From CAWEDP01 sp963807925 (lineage in GTDB: Bacteria; Acidobacteriota; Vicinamibacteria; Vicinamibacterales; CAVVIG01), in NCBI GenBank assembly GCA_963807925.1, contig CAWEDP010000004.1, positions 129,632-193,631 on the forward strand: a stretch of 64,000 bases of DNA. Direction: 5' to 3'. This document shows, piece by piece, positions 17,725-26,612 of this stretch; position 1 is the first letter of the stretch, and every line of letters starts with the position of its first letter. Position numbers and translations under genes: made by a program. The notes under the pieces were generated by a model. That model made no database searches. It had not been told where the DNA came from and saw only the letters and a list, made by a program, of their open reading frames with translations.

Positions 17725-18508
17725 CCGACCGGACGCAGGGAACGATCACATCCGGCCGGTCGGTAATCAGGCCGTCCACTCCCCATCCGAGGAGCCGGCG
17801 CGCCTCGTCGTCGCGATCGACGGTCCAGACCTGGACGGCCAGGTTCGCGCGATGCGCGTGGGCCACGAACCGCCGGGTCACCACATGGGTGCTGCCCGCC
17901 CATTCCGGCACCTGGTACCCGCCGTACGGCGCGCGCGCGACCGGCCAGCGGCACCGGGATCGGTACAGGGCCCAGCGGACCTCCTCCCGGGCCGCGCTGG
18001 TGGCGAGGGCCGTCTCGCGTCTGCGGATGGCGCGGAGCACGCGCAAGCCAAAGGAGCCGATGCAGGCGCGCGGGATGGCGTCCGCGCGGCGAAGCGTCTC
18101 GACGAGCGCCGCCGCCATCTCGTCCGTATTGACCTTGGCTTCGATGATGACCGGGAGGGCCGGATAGCGCGCGAGCACCTGTGCCAGCGTCGGCACGCCG
18201 ATTCCGCGGCCTCGGAACGGAAAATCGCCCGCCCGCTCGAAATGACGCCCGGCGTCGGCGGCGGCGAGCTCGTCGGCCGTCCTGGCGGCGATCGGACCAG
18301 CGAGGTCGGTGGTTCGTTCGAGCGTGCGATCGTGATGCACGACCACCATGCCGTCGCGCGAGAGGTGCACGTCGAGCTCCAGCCCGTCAGCGCCCGCCGC
18401 GACGCCGAGGTCGCATGCCGCGACCGTGTTCTCGGGCGCGAGCGCGCTGCCGCCGCGGTGCGCGAAGACCTGCGGCCGACGCGCGCTGAAGAACGGCTGC
18501 CGGGTCAT
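17702..18508 (-). CDS. Glycerophosphodiester phosphodiesterase
   Basis: Members of this family hydrolyse glycerophosphodiesters to glycerol-3-phosphate and an alcohol in a metal-dependent way. The 268-residue product has the N-terminal AHRGGSALAPENT motif with the catalytic histidine, then ELDVHLSRDGMVVVHHD with metal ligands and the second catalytic histidine. VIIEAKV, VQVWTVDRDDEARRLL and GVDGLITDRPDV complete a GDPD TIM barrel. No signal peptide is visible, so it is probably cytoplasmic, the UgpQ-like form. The start at 18508 follows from the family; the open frame extends 47 codons upstream without similarity. It is divergent from the AAA+ ATPase gene. Confidence 0.93.
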   Translation of the reverse strand: MTRQPFFSARRPQVFAHRGGSALAPENTVAACDLGVAAGADGLELDVHLSRDGMVVVHHDRTLERTTDLAGPIAARTADELAAADAGRHFERAGDFPFRGRGIGVPTLAQVLARYPALPVIIEAKVNTDEMAAALVETLRRADAIPRACIGSFGLRVLRAIRRRETALATSAAREEVRWALYRSRCRWPVARAPYGGYQVPEWAGSTHVVTRRFVAHAHRANLAVQVWTVDRDDEARRLLGWGVDGLITDRPDVIVPCVRSVIAAGLG

Positions 18509-18567
18509 CGGCTCACGCGCCGGCCGCCGCCCGGCGAGGTGGCGCGGGGCCGGCGCGCCAGTTCGGA

Positions 18568-18573
18568 TAGAAT
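18568..18573 (+). promoter_or_regulatory. -10-like element directly before the AAA+ ATPase gene
   Basis: TAGAAT lies seven bases before the ATG at 18581, with no ribosome binding site in between. The geometry fits a leaderless transcript starting on or next to the ATG. Confidence 0.4.
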
Positions 18574-18580
18574 CGACGAC

Positions 18581-20074
18581 ATGGCGGTTCCATTCCAGAC
18601 CCTCGGCGAGTTGCGCCGGCACTCGACGCGCATCCGGCCGGTCAAACACGAAATCCGCGACAATCTGGTGCGCAAGCTGCGAGCGGGCGAACCGCTGTTT
18701 CCCGGCATCATCGGGTACGAGGAAACGGTCGTCCCCCAGCTCGTCAACGCGATCCTCTCACGCCACAACTTCATTCTGCTGGGTCTCCGGGGCCAGGCCA
18801 AGAGCCGGATTCTGCGCGGCATGGTCGATCTGCTCGACGAGCAGATACCGGTCGTGCCCGGCTGCGAGATTCACGACAACCCGCTGTCGCCGCTCTGCGC
18901 GTCGTGCCGCCTGCGCGCCGCCGAGGAGGGCGACGACCTGATCATCGGGTGGCTGCCGCGCGAGGCGCGCTTCGTCGAAAAGCTGGCGACGCCCGACGTG
19001 ACGATTGCCGACATGGTGGGGGACATCGATCCGATCAAGGCGGCGCAGGCCGGGCTGAACCTGTCGAGCGAGCTGACGATGCACTACGGGCTGCTCCCGC
19101 GCGCGAACCGAGGCATCTTCGCCGTCAACGAGCTTCCGGACCTCGCCGGCAAGATCCAGGTCGGCCTGTTCAACATCCTGCAGGAAGGCGACGTCCAGAT
19201 CAAAGGCTATCCGATTCGCCTGCGGCTCGACGTGATGCTGGTGTTCACGGCGAACCCGGAGGATTACACGGCGCGCGGCAAGATCATCACGCCGCTCAAG
19301 GACCGCATCGGATCTGAAATCCGCACGCACTATCCGGCGACGCGGCACGATGCGATGGCGATCACGCGCCAGGAGGCGTGGACCGAACGCAGCGACGGCC
19401 TCAAGCTGGACATCCCCGAGTACGTCCGCGAGGTGGTGGAGGAGGTGGCCTTTCAGGCGCGTGCCGATCGCAAGATCGACAAGCGATCGGGCGTGAGCCA
19501 GCGGCTGCCGATCACGACGCTCGAGCTCGTCGTGTCCAACGCGGAGCGCCGGGCGCTGCAGAATGGCGAGAAGATCGTCGTGCCCCGCGTCACCGATCTC
19601 TACGCCGCGCTCCCGTCGATCACCGGCAAGTTCGAGCTGGAGTACGAAGGCGAGCTGCGCGGCGCCGAACAGATCGCGCGGGATCTCATTCGCGCCGCCG
19701 TCGGGAACGTGTTCAGCGGACGCTTCGAGGGGACCGACACGCGCACGGTGACCGAGTGGTTCGATCTGGGCGGCACTCTCCCGCTCAGCGACAGCACGTC
19801 GGCTGACGAGGTGATTCGCGCCGCAGCCGGCGTGCAGGGCCTCCGCGAGCTCGCCCTGCGCGCGGGTGCCGCGTCCGGCGCCCCGGCGCCCGCGGTCGCG
19901 TCGGCCATCGACTTCGTCCTCGAAGGGCTGTACGCGCAGAAGAAGATCAGCCGGAGCGACGAACGGGGATACGCCGCCAACGAAGCGGCGCCGCGCCGGC
20001 CGACCCGCCGCGAGGAAGCCTCGCTCGAGGAAGAGATCCGGATGCCGACCGGAAAGAAGAAGTACTACAACTAG
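18581..20074 (+). CDS. MoxR/Mg-chelatase-type AAA+ ATPase
   Basis: The 497-residue protein has an AAA+ core of the MoxR or magnesium-chelatase I type. The Walker A loop is GLRGQAKS (residues 68-75). The Walker B region is IFAVNELPDLAG, where Asn stands in the usual first acidic position. VMLVFTANPEDYTARGK holds sensor 1, and LKDRIGSEIRTHYP follows. A cysteine group CEIHDNPLSPLCASC (about residues 95-110) suggests a small metal site. The C-terminal third is helical and ends in a basic tail. Such ATPases remodel or activate target proteins together with VWA partners; one is encoded 15 bases downstream. The target here is unknown. Database labels such as sigma-54 interacting regulator would be misleading. 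Confidence 0.85.
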   Translation: MAVPFQTLGELRRHSTRIRPVKHEIRDNLVRKLRAGEPLFPGIIGYEETVVPQLVNAILSRHNFILLGLRGQAKSRILRGMVDLLDEQIPVVPGCEIHDNPLSPLCASCRLRAAEEGDDLIIGWLPREARFVEKLATPDVTIADMVGDIDPIKAAQAGLNLSSELTMHYGLLPRANRGIFAVNELPDLAGKIQVGLFNILQEGDVQIKGYPIRLRLDVMLVFTANPEDYTARGKIITPLKDRIGSEIRTHYPATRHDAMAITRQEAWTERSDGLKLDIPEYVREVVEEVAFQARADRKIDKRSGVSQRLPITTLELVVSNAERRALQNGEKIVVPRVTDLYAALPSITGKFELEYEGELRGAEQIARDLIRAAVGNVFSGRFEGTDTRTVTEWFDLGGTLPLSDSTSADEVIRAAAGVQGLRELALRAGAASGAPAPAVASAIDFVLEGLYAQKKISRSDERGYAANEAAPRRPTRREEASLEEEIRMPTGKKKYYN

Positions 20075-20089
20075 CCGCTGACGCGACCC

Positions 20090-21358
20090 ATGAAGTACCG
20101 CTACAGCAAGTACACCGGCGACGAGCTCGACGACCTCGATCTCGAGGATCTGGTGGCGAAGCTGTCCGATCTGCTGCTCGCGAGCGGGTTCGGCAACCCG
20201 TACTCGACCGACGAGGGCGAGCAGACGATGCAGGCCCTCCACGATGCGATTCTCGACGCGCTGTTCAACGGCGGCGTGCTGCCCGACGAGACGATCGAGC
20301 GGCTGCTGGGCGATCCGGCGGACGGCGACCAGTCCGAGGCGCGCTCCAAGCTGGAGGAACTGATCCAGCAGATCATCGATCGGATGACCGAGCAGGGGTA
20401 CATCACGGCGCCGCCCGACCTGGAGGCCGAGCGCGAGCGTCGACAGGGCCGCGGCGGCGGAAGCGCCGACGCCTCGCAGCATGCCACGTTCGAAGTCACC
20501 GACAAGACGCTCGACTTTCTCGGCTACCGCGCGCTCCGCGATCTGCTGGGGTCGCTCGGCAAGAGCAGCTACGGCCGGCATGACACGCGCGAGCAGGCCA
20601 CAGGCGTCGAAACGATCGGCGCCCCCAAGCCCTACCAATTCGGCGACACCCTCAATCTGGACGCCGCGAGCACGCTCCTCGCTGCCGCCGAGCGGCAGCA
20701 CGCGCGCGGCGAGAGCACCTCGCGCCTGCGCGTGACGCACGAGGACCTGATGGTCGTGCAGGGGGAGTATCAGAGCTCCTGCGCCACGGTGCTCATGCTC
20801 GACTGCAGCCACAGCATGATTCTGTACGGCGAGGATCGGTTCACACCGGCCAAGCGCGTCGCGCTGGCGCTCGCCCAACTCATCAAGACCCAATACCCAG
20901 GGGACGCGCTGAAGGTCGTCCTCTTCCACGACTCGGCAGAGGAGATTCCGCTGGCCGAGCTCGGGCGCGTGCGCGTCGGTCCGTACTACACCAATACGCG
21001 GGAGGGGCTGCGCCTGTCGCGGCGGATCCTCGATCGGGAGCGCAAGGACATGCGCCAGATCATCATGATCACCGACGGCAAGCCGTCGGCCCTCACCCAG
21101 GCTGACGGCCGCATCTACAAGAACGCCTTCGGCCTCGACCCCTTCATCGTGGCCGAAACGTGCGCCGAAGTGGCGGCGTGCCGGAAGAGCGGGATCATGA
21201 TCAACACCTTCATGCTCGCCCGCGACTACGACCTGGTCAGCTTCGTCCGGCGCGTCGCCGAGATCTGCAAGGGCAAGGCGTACTTCACGACGCCCTTCAC
21301 GCTCGGTCAGTACGTGCTGATGGACTACATGGACAAGAAGACCAAGACGATCCATTGA
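20090..21358 (+). CDS. VWA-domain protein, partner of the AAA+ ATPase
   Basis: The 422-residue product has an acidic helical N-terminus (about residues 1-130) and a C-terminal von Willebrand A domain (from about residue 235). The MIDAS metal site is seen in MLDCSHSMILYGEDRFTPAK, with the DxSxS pattern, and in IIMITDGKPSALT. There is no signal peptide or membrane segment, so it is cytoplasmic. The gene is 15 bases downstream of the AAA+ ATPase, the same arrangement as in MoxR-VWA and chelatase I-D pairs. By analogy the VWA protein selects or presents the substrate and the ATPase acts on it; this is inference. Confidence 0.87.
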   Translation: MKYRYSKYTGDELDDLDLEDLVAKLSDLLLASGFGNPYSTDEGEQTMQALHDAILDALFNGGVLPDETIERLLGDPADGDQSEARSKLEELIQQIIDRMTEQGYITAPPDLEAERERRQGRGGGSADASQHATFEVTDKTLDFLGYRALRDLLGSLGKSSYGRHDTREQATGVETIGAPKPYQFGDTLNLDAASTLLAAAERQHARGESTSRLRVTHEDLMVVQGEYQSSCATVLMLDCSHSMILYGEDRFTPAKRVALALAQLIKTQYPGDALKVVLFHDSAEEIPLAELGRVRVGPYYTNTREGLRLSRRILDRERKDMRQIIMITDGKPSALTQADGRIYKNAFGLDPFIVAETCAEVAACRKSGIMINTFMLARDYDLVSFVRRVAEICKGKAYFTTPFTLGQYVLMDYMDKKTKTIH

Positions 21359-21402
21359 GGGCAAAGGGCGCACACGCGCAACCAGCCCTGGCGTTGAGTG
21401 AC

Positions 21403-22068
21403 ATGTCCGATCTGCTGCCGCTGTTTCCGCTGCCGAACGTCGTGCTCTTCCCCGGCGTCTTCCTTCCGCTGCACGTGTTCGAGCCGCGGTACCGGGAGAT
21501 GGTGGCCGACGCGCTCGCCAACGATCGCATGATCGGGATGGTGCTGTTCAAGCCCGGATGGGAGCACGAATACGAAGGGCGCCCTGCCGTCTATCCGATC
21601 GGGTGCAGCGGGGTCATCACCCACGTCGATCGGCTCGACGACGGGCGCTACAACATCGTCCTGCGGGGCGTGGAGCGGTTCCGCATTCTCGAGGAGGATC
21701 ACGCGCGATCCTACCGGCGCGCGCTGGTCGATCTCGTGTCGGAGCGCGCGCTCGGGGCCGAGGACCGCGCCGCCCTCAGGCGGCAGCGCGCGCGGCTCGA
21801 AGTGCTGCTCGCGCCGACGCTGGATCGGCATCTGGGCGAGGGAGGAGGGGAGGAAGCGAGGACGGCGCCCGATCCCTTCGTCCCGTCGGGGATGCGCGAC
21901 GAAGAGCTCGTGAACGCCCTCGCCCAGTACCTCGACCTCGAGCCGATCGAGAAACAGGCGCTGCTCGAGCGCCAGTGCCTCAGGTCCCGCGCCGAATCGC
22001 TGGTGGAGCTGCTCGAGATGAAGGTCATGCTCGGACGCACCGCCCGTGCCCCGCAAGTCGCCCACTGA
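21403..22068 (+). CDS. LON substrate-binding-domain protein
   Basis: The 221-residue product matches the N-terminal substrate-binding domain of Lon without the ATPase or protease parts. It opens LLPLFPLPNVVLFPGVFLPL, continues HVFEPRYREMVADAL, and contains GCSGVITHVDRLDDGRYNIV and the GVERFRI motif. A helical C-terminal region with LVNALAQYLDLEPIEKQALL resembles the helical end of that domain. Stand-alone LON-domain proteins are common and poorly characterised. The gene follows the VWA gene by 44 bases, so the three genes probably form one transcript. A role in choosing client proteins for the ATPase pair is a hypothesis. The start at 21403 follows from the domain. Confidence 0.87.
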   Translation: MSDLLPLFPLPNVVLFPGVFLPLHVFEPRYREMVADALANDRMIGMVLFKPGWEHEYEGRPAVYPIGCSGVITHVDRLDDGRYNIVLRGVERFRILEEDHARSYRRALVDLVSERALGAEDRAALRRQRARLEVLLAPTLDRHLGEGGGEEARTAPDPFVPSGMRDEELVNALAQYLDLEPIEKQALLERQCLRSRAESLVELLEMKVMLGRTARAPQVAH

Positions 22069-22092
22069 CCGGTACCGCGCCCGACGCCCGTC

Positions 22093-23136
22093 TCACGTCC
22101 CCAGACGCCCCGCAATCGTGGCGACGATGCGCTCGCCGTGGAACCGGCCGTTTTCGATGAAGATGTTGCTGGTATCGCGGCCGCAGATGGCCCCGCCCGC
22201 CAGAAACAGGCCGGGCACGTTGGTCTCGAAGGTCTCCGGATCGTAGGTCGGCACCTGCTTCTCGCCGAGCGCGATCCCGGCGCGCCGCATCAAGTCCCAG
22301 TCGGCGTGATAGCCGGTCAGCAGGAACACGGCGTCGGAGGCGAGCTCTTCGTCCGCATCCGACTCGTTGGACCGGATGATGACGGAGGTGGGCCGAATCT
22401 CAGTGAGACGCGAGTTGAAGCGGGCGGCCACCGACCCTTCCTTGATCCGGTTCTCGATATCGGGGCGCACCCAGTACTTGATCGTCTTCTTCAGCTCCGG
22501 GTGCCGGTGGACCAGCGTCACGTAGGCGCCCGATCGAAACAGCTCGAGCGCCCATTCGGCTGCGGAGTTCCCGCCGCCGACGATGACGACCCGCTGACGG
22601 TAGTAGGGGTGCGGCTCGCGGTAGTAATGGTGCACGTGCGGCAGCTCCTCGCCCGGCACATGCAGGTAGTTCGGCTGGTCGTAGTAGCCGATGGCGAAGA
22701 TGACGTTGCGCGCGTGCCGGATGCGGCGGACGCCGCGCGACGAGCGCGTCTCGACGGCGAAGATGGTCGCGGTCTCCGCCGCCCCGCCGTGCACGGCCGG
22801 TTCGCGGCCGAGCGCCTCTTCGTCCGGCTCGCGATCGACCGAAAGGACCGTCTCCCCGTAGGTGATCTGCAGATCGTAGGTCTCCACGACCTTGCGGTAG
22901 TAGCGCAGCGCCTCCACGCGCGTCGGCTTGTCGTACGGCGAGACGAACGGCAGCCGGCCGATTTCGAGCAGCTCCGGCGTCGTGAAGAAGACCATCTGCG
23001 GCGGGAAGTTGAAGATGGAATTGACGAGCACACCCTGCTCGAGCACGACGTAATCCAGATGGTGCTGTCGAGCGGCGATGCCGGCGGACAGCCCGGACGG
23101 TCCGGCGCCGACGATAATCAGATCGCGAACGGTCAT
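22093..23136 (-). CDS. YpdA-like FAD/NAD(P)-dependent oxidoreductase
   Basis: The 347-residue flavoprotein starts with the dinucleotide motif IIVGAGPSGLSAGIAARQH and carries a second one in VVIVGGGNSAAEWALELFRSG. It ends in a thioredoxin-reductase-like segment with GLFLAGGAICG and TSNIFIENGRFHGERI. It lacks the CxxC pair of thioredoxin reductases. These features match YpdA, which in Firmicutes reduces bacillithiol disulfide. Whether this organism makes bacillithiol cannot be told from the window, so another low-molecular-weight thiol or a related activity is possible. The start at 23136 is preferred to an upstream TTG. Confidence 0.83.
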   Translation of the reverse strand: MTVRDLIIVGAGPSGLSAGIAARQHHLDYVVLEQGVLVNSIFNFPPQMVFFTTPELLEIGRLPFVSPYDKPTRVEALRYYRKVVETYDLQITYGETVLSVDREPDEEALGREPAVHGGAAETATIFAVETRSSRGVRRIRHARNVIFAIGYYDQPNYLHVPGEELPHVHHYYREPHPYYRQRVVIVGGGNSAAEWALELFRSGAYVTLVHRHPELKKTIKYWVRPDIENRIKEGSVAARFNSRLTEIRPTSVIIRSNESDADEELASDAVFLLTGYHADWDLMRRAGIALGEKQVPTYDPETFETNVPGLFLAGGAICGRDTSNIFIENGRFHGERIVATIAGRLGT

Positions 23137-23142
23137 GCCGCG

Positions 23143-23148
23143 ATCATA
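23143..23148 (-). promoter_or_regulatory. -10-like element directly before the YpdA-like gene
   Basis: On the minus strand TATGAT stands six bases before the ATG at 23136, without any ribosome site. This is another leaderless-type arrangement. Confidence 0.4.
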
Positions 23149-23175
23149 CAATCTCGCCCCGCGGCGGCGCGCCGG

Positions 23176-24354
23176 TCACGCCCGCAGCGCCGCGATCTCG
23201 GCGTCGGTGAAGCCGAATTCCTTCAGCACCTGCCCGGTGTGCTCCCCGAGCAGCGGAGCGCGCCGCGAGGGATCCGCCGGGGTCTCGCTCAACTTGATGG
23301 GGGACCCGAGCGTGCGCATGCGGCCGAGCAGGGGATGCTCGGTCTCGCGCACCATGTCGCGCGCGAGAACCTGCGGATCCGCGAACACCTGCGCGTAGTC
23401 GTTGATCGGGCCGCACGGGATGTCGGCGTCCTGCAGCGTCGCGAGCCACGACGCCCGCGGCGCTCTCGACGTCACCCCTTCGATGAGCGCCGCCAGCTTC
23501 TCCTGGTTGCGCACGCGACCGGCGTTCTCGGCGAATTCGGGGGCGCCCGCCCATTCGGAATGGCCCAGCACGTCGCAGAGACGGCGAAACAGCCGGTCGG
23601 TGTTCGCGCCGACGGTGATGTACCCGTCCGCGCACCGGACGGCCTGGTAGGGCGCGTTCATCCGGTGCGCCGACCCCTTCGGCTGTGGCACACCGACGCC
23701 CGAGAAATACTCGGTCGCCTCCCAGACCGACAGCGCGACGCCCGCCTCGAGCAGCGAGGTCTCGACGCGCTGGCCCCGTCCGGTCCGCTCGCGGTGGTGG
23801 AGCGCCGCGAGCACACCGGTCAGCGCGAAGAGGCCTGCGCCGAGATCGGTCAGCGGAATGCCGGCCTTCACCGGCGGGCGGCCCGGCTCTCCGGTCACCG
23901 ACATGATCCCGGCGGCGCCCTGCGCGATCAGATCGAAGCCGCCCCTCGCACGGTCCGGACCGGTCGCGCCGTAGCCTGAAATCGACGCGTAGATCAGGCC
24001 CGGGTTCTCCGCCGCGAGCGTATCGTAATCGAGATGCAGCTTCCGCATCACGTCCGGCCGGCTGTTCTCGACGACGATGTCGACGGCGCGTGCCATGCGC
24101 AGGAAGGCCTGACGAGCGTCGGGCCGCTTCAGATTCAGCACGACGCTGCGCTTGCCGCGGTTGACCGCGTTGAAGGCCGGGCTCTCCGACCCGACCGCGC
24201 CGACCATGCGCCGGGACGATTCGCCACCCGGCGGTTCGATCTTGATCACGTCGGCGCCAAGGTCGGCCAGGATGACGCTGCAGAAAGGGCCGGCCATGAA
24301 CTGCGTCACGTCGAGAACCCGGATGCCGGAGAGCGGACCCATCGGTAAGAACAT
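23176..24354 (-). CDS. CaiB/BaiF family (class III) CoA-transferase
   Basis: Class III CoA-transferases move CoA between carboxylic acids through an aspartyl-CoA anhydride. The product, about 392 residues, has the N-terminal GIRVLDVTQFMAGPFCSVIL motif, then ADVIKIEPPGGE, the NRGKRSVVLNLK segment and FDLIAQGAAGIMSVTG containing the catalytic aspartate. GPINDYAQVFADPQV is near the C-terminus. The substrates cannot be deduced; neighbours acting on acyl-CoAs suggest use in degradation of organic acids. It is divergent from the enoyl-CoA hydratase gene with only about 20 bases between. An alternative start is the ATG at 24342, which begins directly before the conserved domain. Confidence 0.9.
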   Translation of the reverse strand: MFLPMGPLSGIRVLDVTQFMAGPFCSVILADLGADVIKIEPPGGESSRRMVGAVGSESPAFNAVNRGKRSVVLNLKRPDARQAFLRMARAVDIVVENSRPDVMRKLHLDYDTLAAENPGLIYASISGYGATGPDRARGGFDLIAQGAAGIMSVTGEPGRPPVKAGIPLTDLGAGLFALTGVLAALHHRERTGRGQRVETSLLEAGVALSVWEATEYFSGVGVPQPKGSAHRMNAPYQAVRCADGYITVGANTDRLFRRLCDVLGHSEWAGAPEFAENAGRVRNQEKLAALIEGVTSRAPRASWLATLQDADIPCGPINDYAQVFADPQVLARDMVRETEHPLLGRMRTLGSPIKLSETPADPSRRAPLLGEHTGQVLKEFGFTDAEIAALRA

Positions 24355-24374
24355 ACCGCAGAGGAGAGACGCCT

Positions 24375-25160
24375 TTGTCGACACCTGAAACGATCTTCAC
24401 GGTCACCGGCCCGATTGCCACGCTCACCTTCAACCGGCCCCACGCCCGCAACGCGATGACGTGGGGCATGTACCAGGCCCTCGTGGACGCATGCGAACGG
24501 GCCGACGGCCAGGGCGAGGTCCGCGTTCTGATCCTGCGGGGAGCGGGCGAGAAGGCGTTTGTCGCGGGCACCGACATCGCCCAGTTTGAGGCGTTCCGCA
24601 CCGACGACGATGCGCTGAACTACGAGCGCCGGATGGACGAAGTGATCGATCGCCTCGAGCGGGTGACGAAGGTCACGATCGCGCAGGTGCACGGCGTCGC
24701 CGCCGGCGGCGGCTGCATGATCGCGCTGACCGCCGACCTGCGCGTCGCGACACCCGAAGCGAGCTTTGGCGTTCCGATCGCGCGGACGCTCGGCAACTGC
24801 CTGTCGGCCGCCAATTACAGCCGTCTCGTCGATCTCCTGGGTCCCGCGGTCGCCAGGGACCTCATGCTGACGGGGCGTTTCATCCACGCGGAAGAGGGCC
24901 TCGCCCGCGGGATCGTGACGCGCATCGAGCCGTCGGCCTCGCTCGACCGCGCGACCCGCGAGCTGGCCGAACGGGTCGCCGCCAATGCGCCGCTGACGCT
25001 TCGCGCGACCAAGGAGATGATCCGCCGGGTCGCGGCCGCGCGCCGCCTGCCGGCCGCCGCCGGCCGCGATCTGGTCACGATGTGCTACGCGAGCCGCGAT
25101 TTTCGCGAAGGCGTCGCCGCGTTTCTCGAGAAGCGGCAGCCGAAGTGGACCGGAGCGTAG
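24375..25160 (+). CDS. Enoyl-CoA hydratase/isomerase family protein
   Basis: The 261-residue crotonase-fold protein has the oxyanion-hole segments AFVAGTDIAQFEAF and HGVAAGGGCMIALTADLRVA. The region where hydratases carry the second catalytic glutamate reads FGVPIARTLGNCLS and lacks it, so the reaction may be isomerisation, thioester hydrolysis or decarboxylation rather than hydration. It starts with TTG preceded by GAGGAGA. It faces the CoA-transferase gene, and the two may share regulation and act on the same acyl-CoA. Position away from the box operon argues against a fixed role in benzoate degradation. Confidence 0.86.
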   Translation: MSTPETIFTVTGPIATLTFNRPHARNAMTWGMYQALVDACERADGQGEVRVLILRGAGEKAFVAGTDIAQFEAFRTDDDALNYERRMDEVIDRLERVTKVTIAQVHGVAAGGGCMIALTADLRVATPEASFGVPIARTLGNCLSAANYSRLVDLLGPAVARDLMLTGRFIHAEEGLARGIVTRIEPSASLDRATRELAERVAANAPLTLRATKEMIRRVAAARRLPAAAGRDLVTMCYASRDFREGVAAFLEKRQPKWTGA

Positions 25161-25170
25161 ATCACCAGGG

Positions 25171-25189
25171 GCCAGGCGCAGGCCCTGGC
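25171..25189 (+). terminator. Hairpin between convergent genes
   Basis: GCCAGG and CCTGGC form a perfect 6-bp stem around seven bases, ten bases after the stop of the enoyl-CoA hydratase gene and before the end of the convergent MFS gene. No U-tract is present; a bidirectional terminator is possible. Confidence 0.35.
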
Positions 25190-25232
25190 GCGCCAGGTGG
25201 ACGACAGCGGCTTCCAGCAGGACCCGACGTGG

Positions 25233-26525
25233 TTATCGCGATTCGACGGGCTGCCATCTGACGGCCTGGACGGCGTCCTCGAAGGGCACGTCCGGCCGCA
25301 TCGAGAACGACAGCGCCGCGCCGAGCAGGAGCAGGCCCAGGGATCCGATGAACGGCACATGCCAGTTGCCGGTCAGATCGGCGAGATATCCGAATGCCTG
25401 CGGCGACAGCACGGCAGCCACGGCCGACCCGGTGTTCATGAAGCCGCTCGCGGTGCCGGAATACTTCGGCGCGATGTCCATCGGGATCGACCAGATCGGG
25501 CCGATGACGAGCTCGGCGCACAGGAACGCGCCAGCCAGGCTGATGATGATGATGGTCAGGTTGCGCGTCATGAACATCGGCGCCAGAAACAGCGCCGAGC
25601 TCAGGAAGCCCGCGACGATGACGTTCCGTCGGGCCTTCAGCACGTCGCCCGTGCGCCGCAGGATGCGGTCGCTGATGACGCCGCCCAGGTAGTCGCCAAC
25701 GACGCCTGCCGAGAACACGGTCGATGCGAACAGCGCCGATCGCGAGAGATTCAGGTTGTACTCCTGCAGGAAGAACTGCGGCAGCCAGTTGATGTACAGC
25801 CACAGCGTCCACCCGTAGCAGAAGTACACGACGGTGACCGGCAGCATCCGAACGGCGAGACGCTTCCAGGGGACGGCGACCCGCGCAACGGTGGGCCGTA
25901 CGCCCGCGTTCGGCAGCCGCTGGAGCTCCTTGCGCGAGAGGCCGCCATGCTCGGCCGGCACGTCGCGGAAGTAGAACACCCAGACGATCACCCACACCAG
26001 GCTGGCGAACCCCAGCGCGCCGAACGACGCCCGCCACCCGATCCCCAGCACCAGCCACGCCACGATGGGCGGCGTCACGGCGTTGCCGAACCGCGCGAAC
26101 GCGTGCGTGAGGCCCTGCGCGAATCCGCGGCGATCGGGCGGCGTCCACGCCTGCATGGCGCGAGTGGCCACCGGGAAGGTCGCCCCCTCGCCAAACCCGA
26201 GCATCACGCGAACGAGAAACAGCGTGACGAAGCTGCCGGCGAGCCCCGTCAAGATCGTCGCCGCCGCCCAGACCACCCCGCACGTGAAGAGGGTCCAACG
26301 CGGGCCGAACCGGTCGCCCACCCAGCCGCCGAAGATCTGAAACAGGATGTACGGATAGCCGAACGCGGACGCGATCACGCCCCACTCGGTCGCCGACAGC
26401 GACAGCTGCCTGCGGATCTCCCCCGCCGCCGTGGCGACGTTCGCGCGATCGATGTACGTGATGAGGTACATCATGCACAACAGGCCCAGCACGATTTCCG
26501 TCGCGGCAGGCCGTCGCAGTCGCAC
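25233..26525 (-). CDS. MFS transporter, anion:cation symporter-like
   Basis: The 430-residue inner-membrane protein shows twelve predicted helices. The loop 2-3 motif GGWVGDRFGPRWTL follows IASAFGYPYILFQIFG, and LMVLRVMLGFGEGA-like sequence (LFLVRVMLGFGEGATFPVAT) is typical of the ACS family of organic-anion and sugar-acid carriers. TM1 carries YLITYIDRANVATAA, and the second half has GDYLGGVISDRILRR. The family commonly imports glucarate, hexuronates, tartrate or phthalate with protons. The substrate is unknown here; the nearby CoA-transferase and crotonase suggest an organic acid, as an inference. Confidence 0.86.
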   Translation of the reverse strand: MRLRRPAATEIVLGLLCMMYLITYIDRANVATAAGEIRRQLSLSATEWGVIASAFGYPYILFQIFGGWVGDRFGPRWTLFTCGVVWAAATILTGLAGSFVTLFLVRVMLGFGEGATFPVATRAMQAWTPPDRRGFAQGLTHAFARFGNAVTPPIVAWLVLGIGWRASFGALGFASLVWVIVWVFYFRDVPAEHGGLSRKELQRLPNAGVRPTVARVAVPWKRLAVRMLPVTVVYFCYGWTLWLYINWLPQFFLQEYNLNLSRSALFASTVFSAGVVGDYLGGVISDRILRRTGDVLKARRNVIVAGFLSSALFLAPMFMTRNLTIIIISLAGAFLCAELVIGPIWSIPMDIAPKYSGTASGFMNTGSAVAAVLSPQAFGYLADLTGNWHVPFIGSLGLLLLGAALSFSMRPDVPFEDAVQAVRWQPVESR

Positions 26526-26560
26526 GTCGGGAGCGTATCACGCGCCATCGTGCTTCGAGC

Positions 26561-26589
26561 TTGAGACTTGGCCGTCGGCGGACTAAGCT
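26561..26589 (+). promoter_or_regulatory. Promoter of the secreted metallo-beta-lactamase-fold gene
   Basis: TTGAGA at 26561-26566 and TAAGCT at 26584-26589 are separated by 17 bases, 23 bases before the ATG at 26613. AAGGAG between them and the gene gives a normal ribosome site. Confidence 0.45.
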
Positions 26590-26612
26590 GTGGCCTCTCA
26601 AGGAGCGCTCCC

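Noticed and set aside
18758..21373. Minus-strand frame of 871 codons opposite the ATPase and VWA genes
   Set aside because: Both sense-strand genes have intact motifs and ribosome signals; the minus frame has none.
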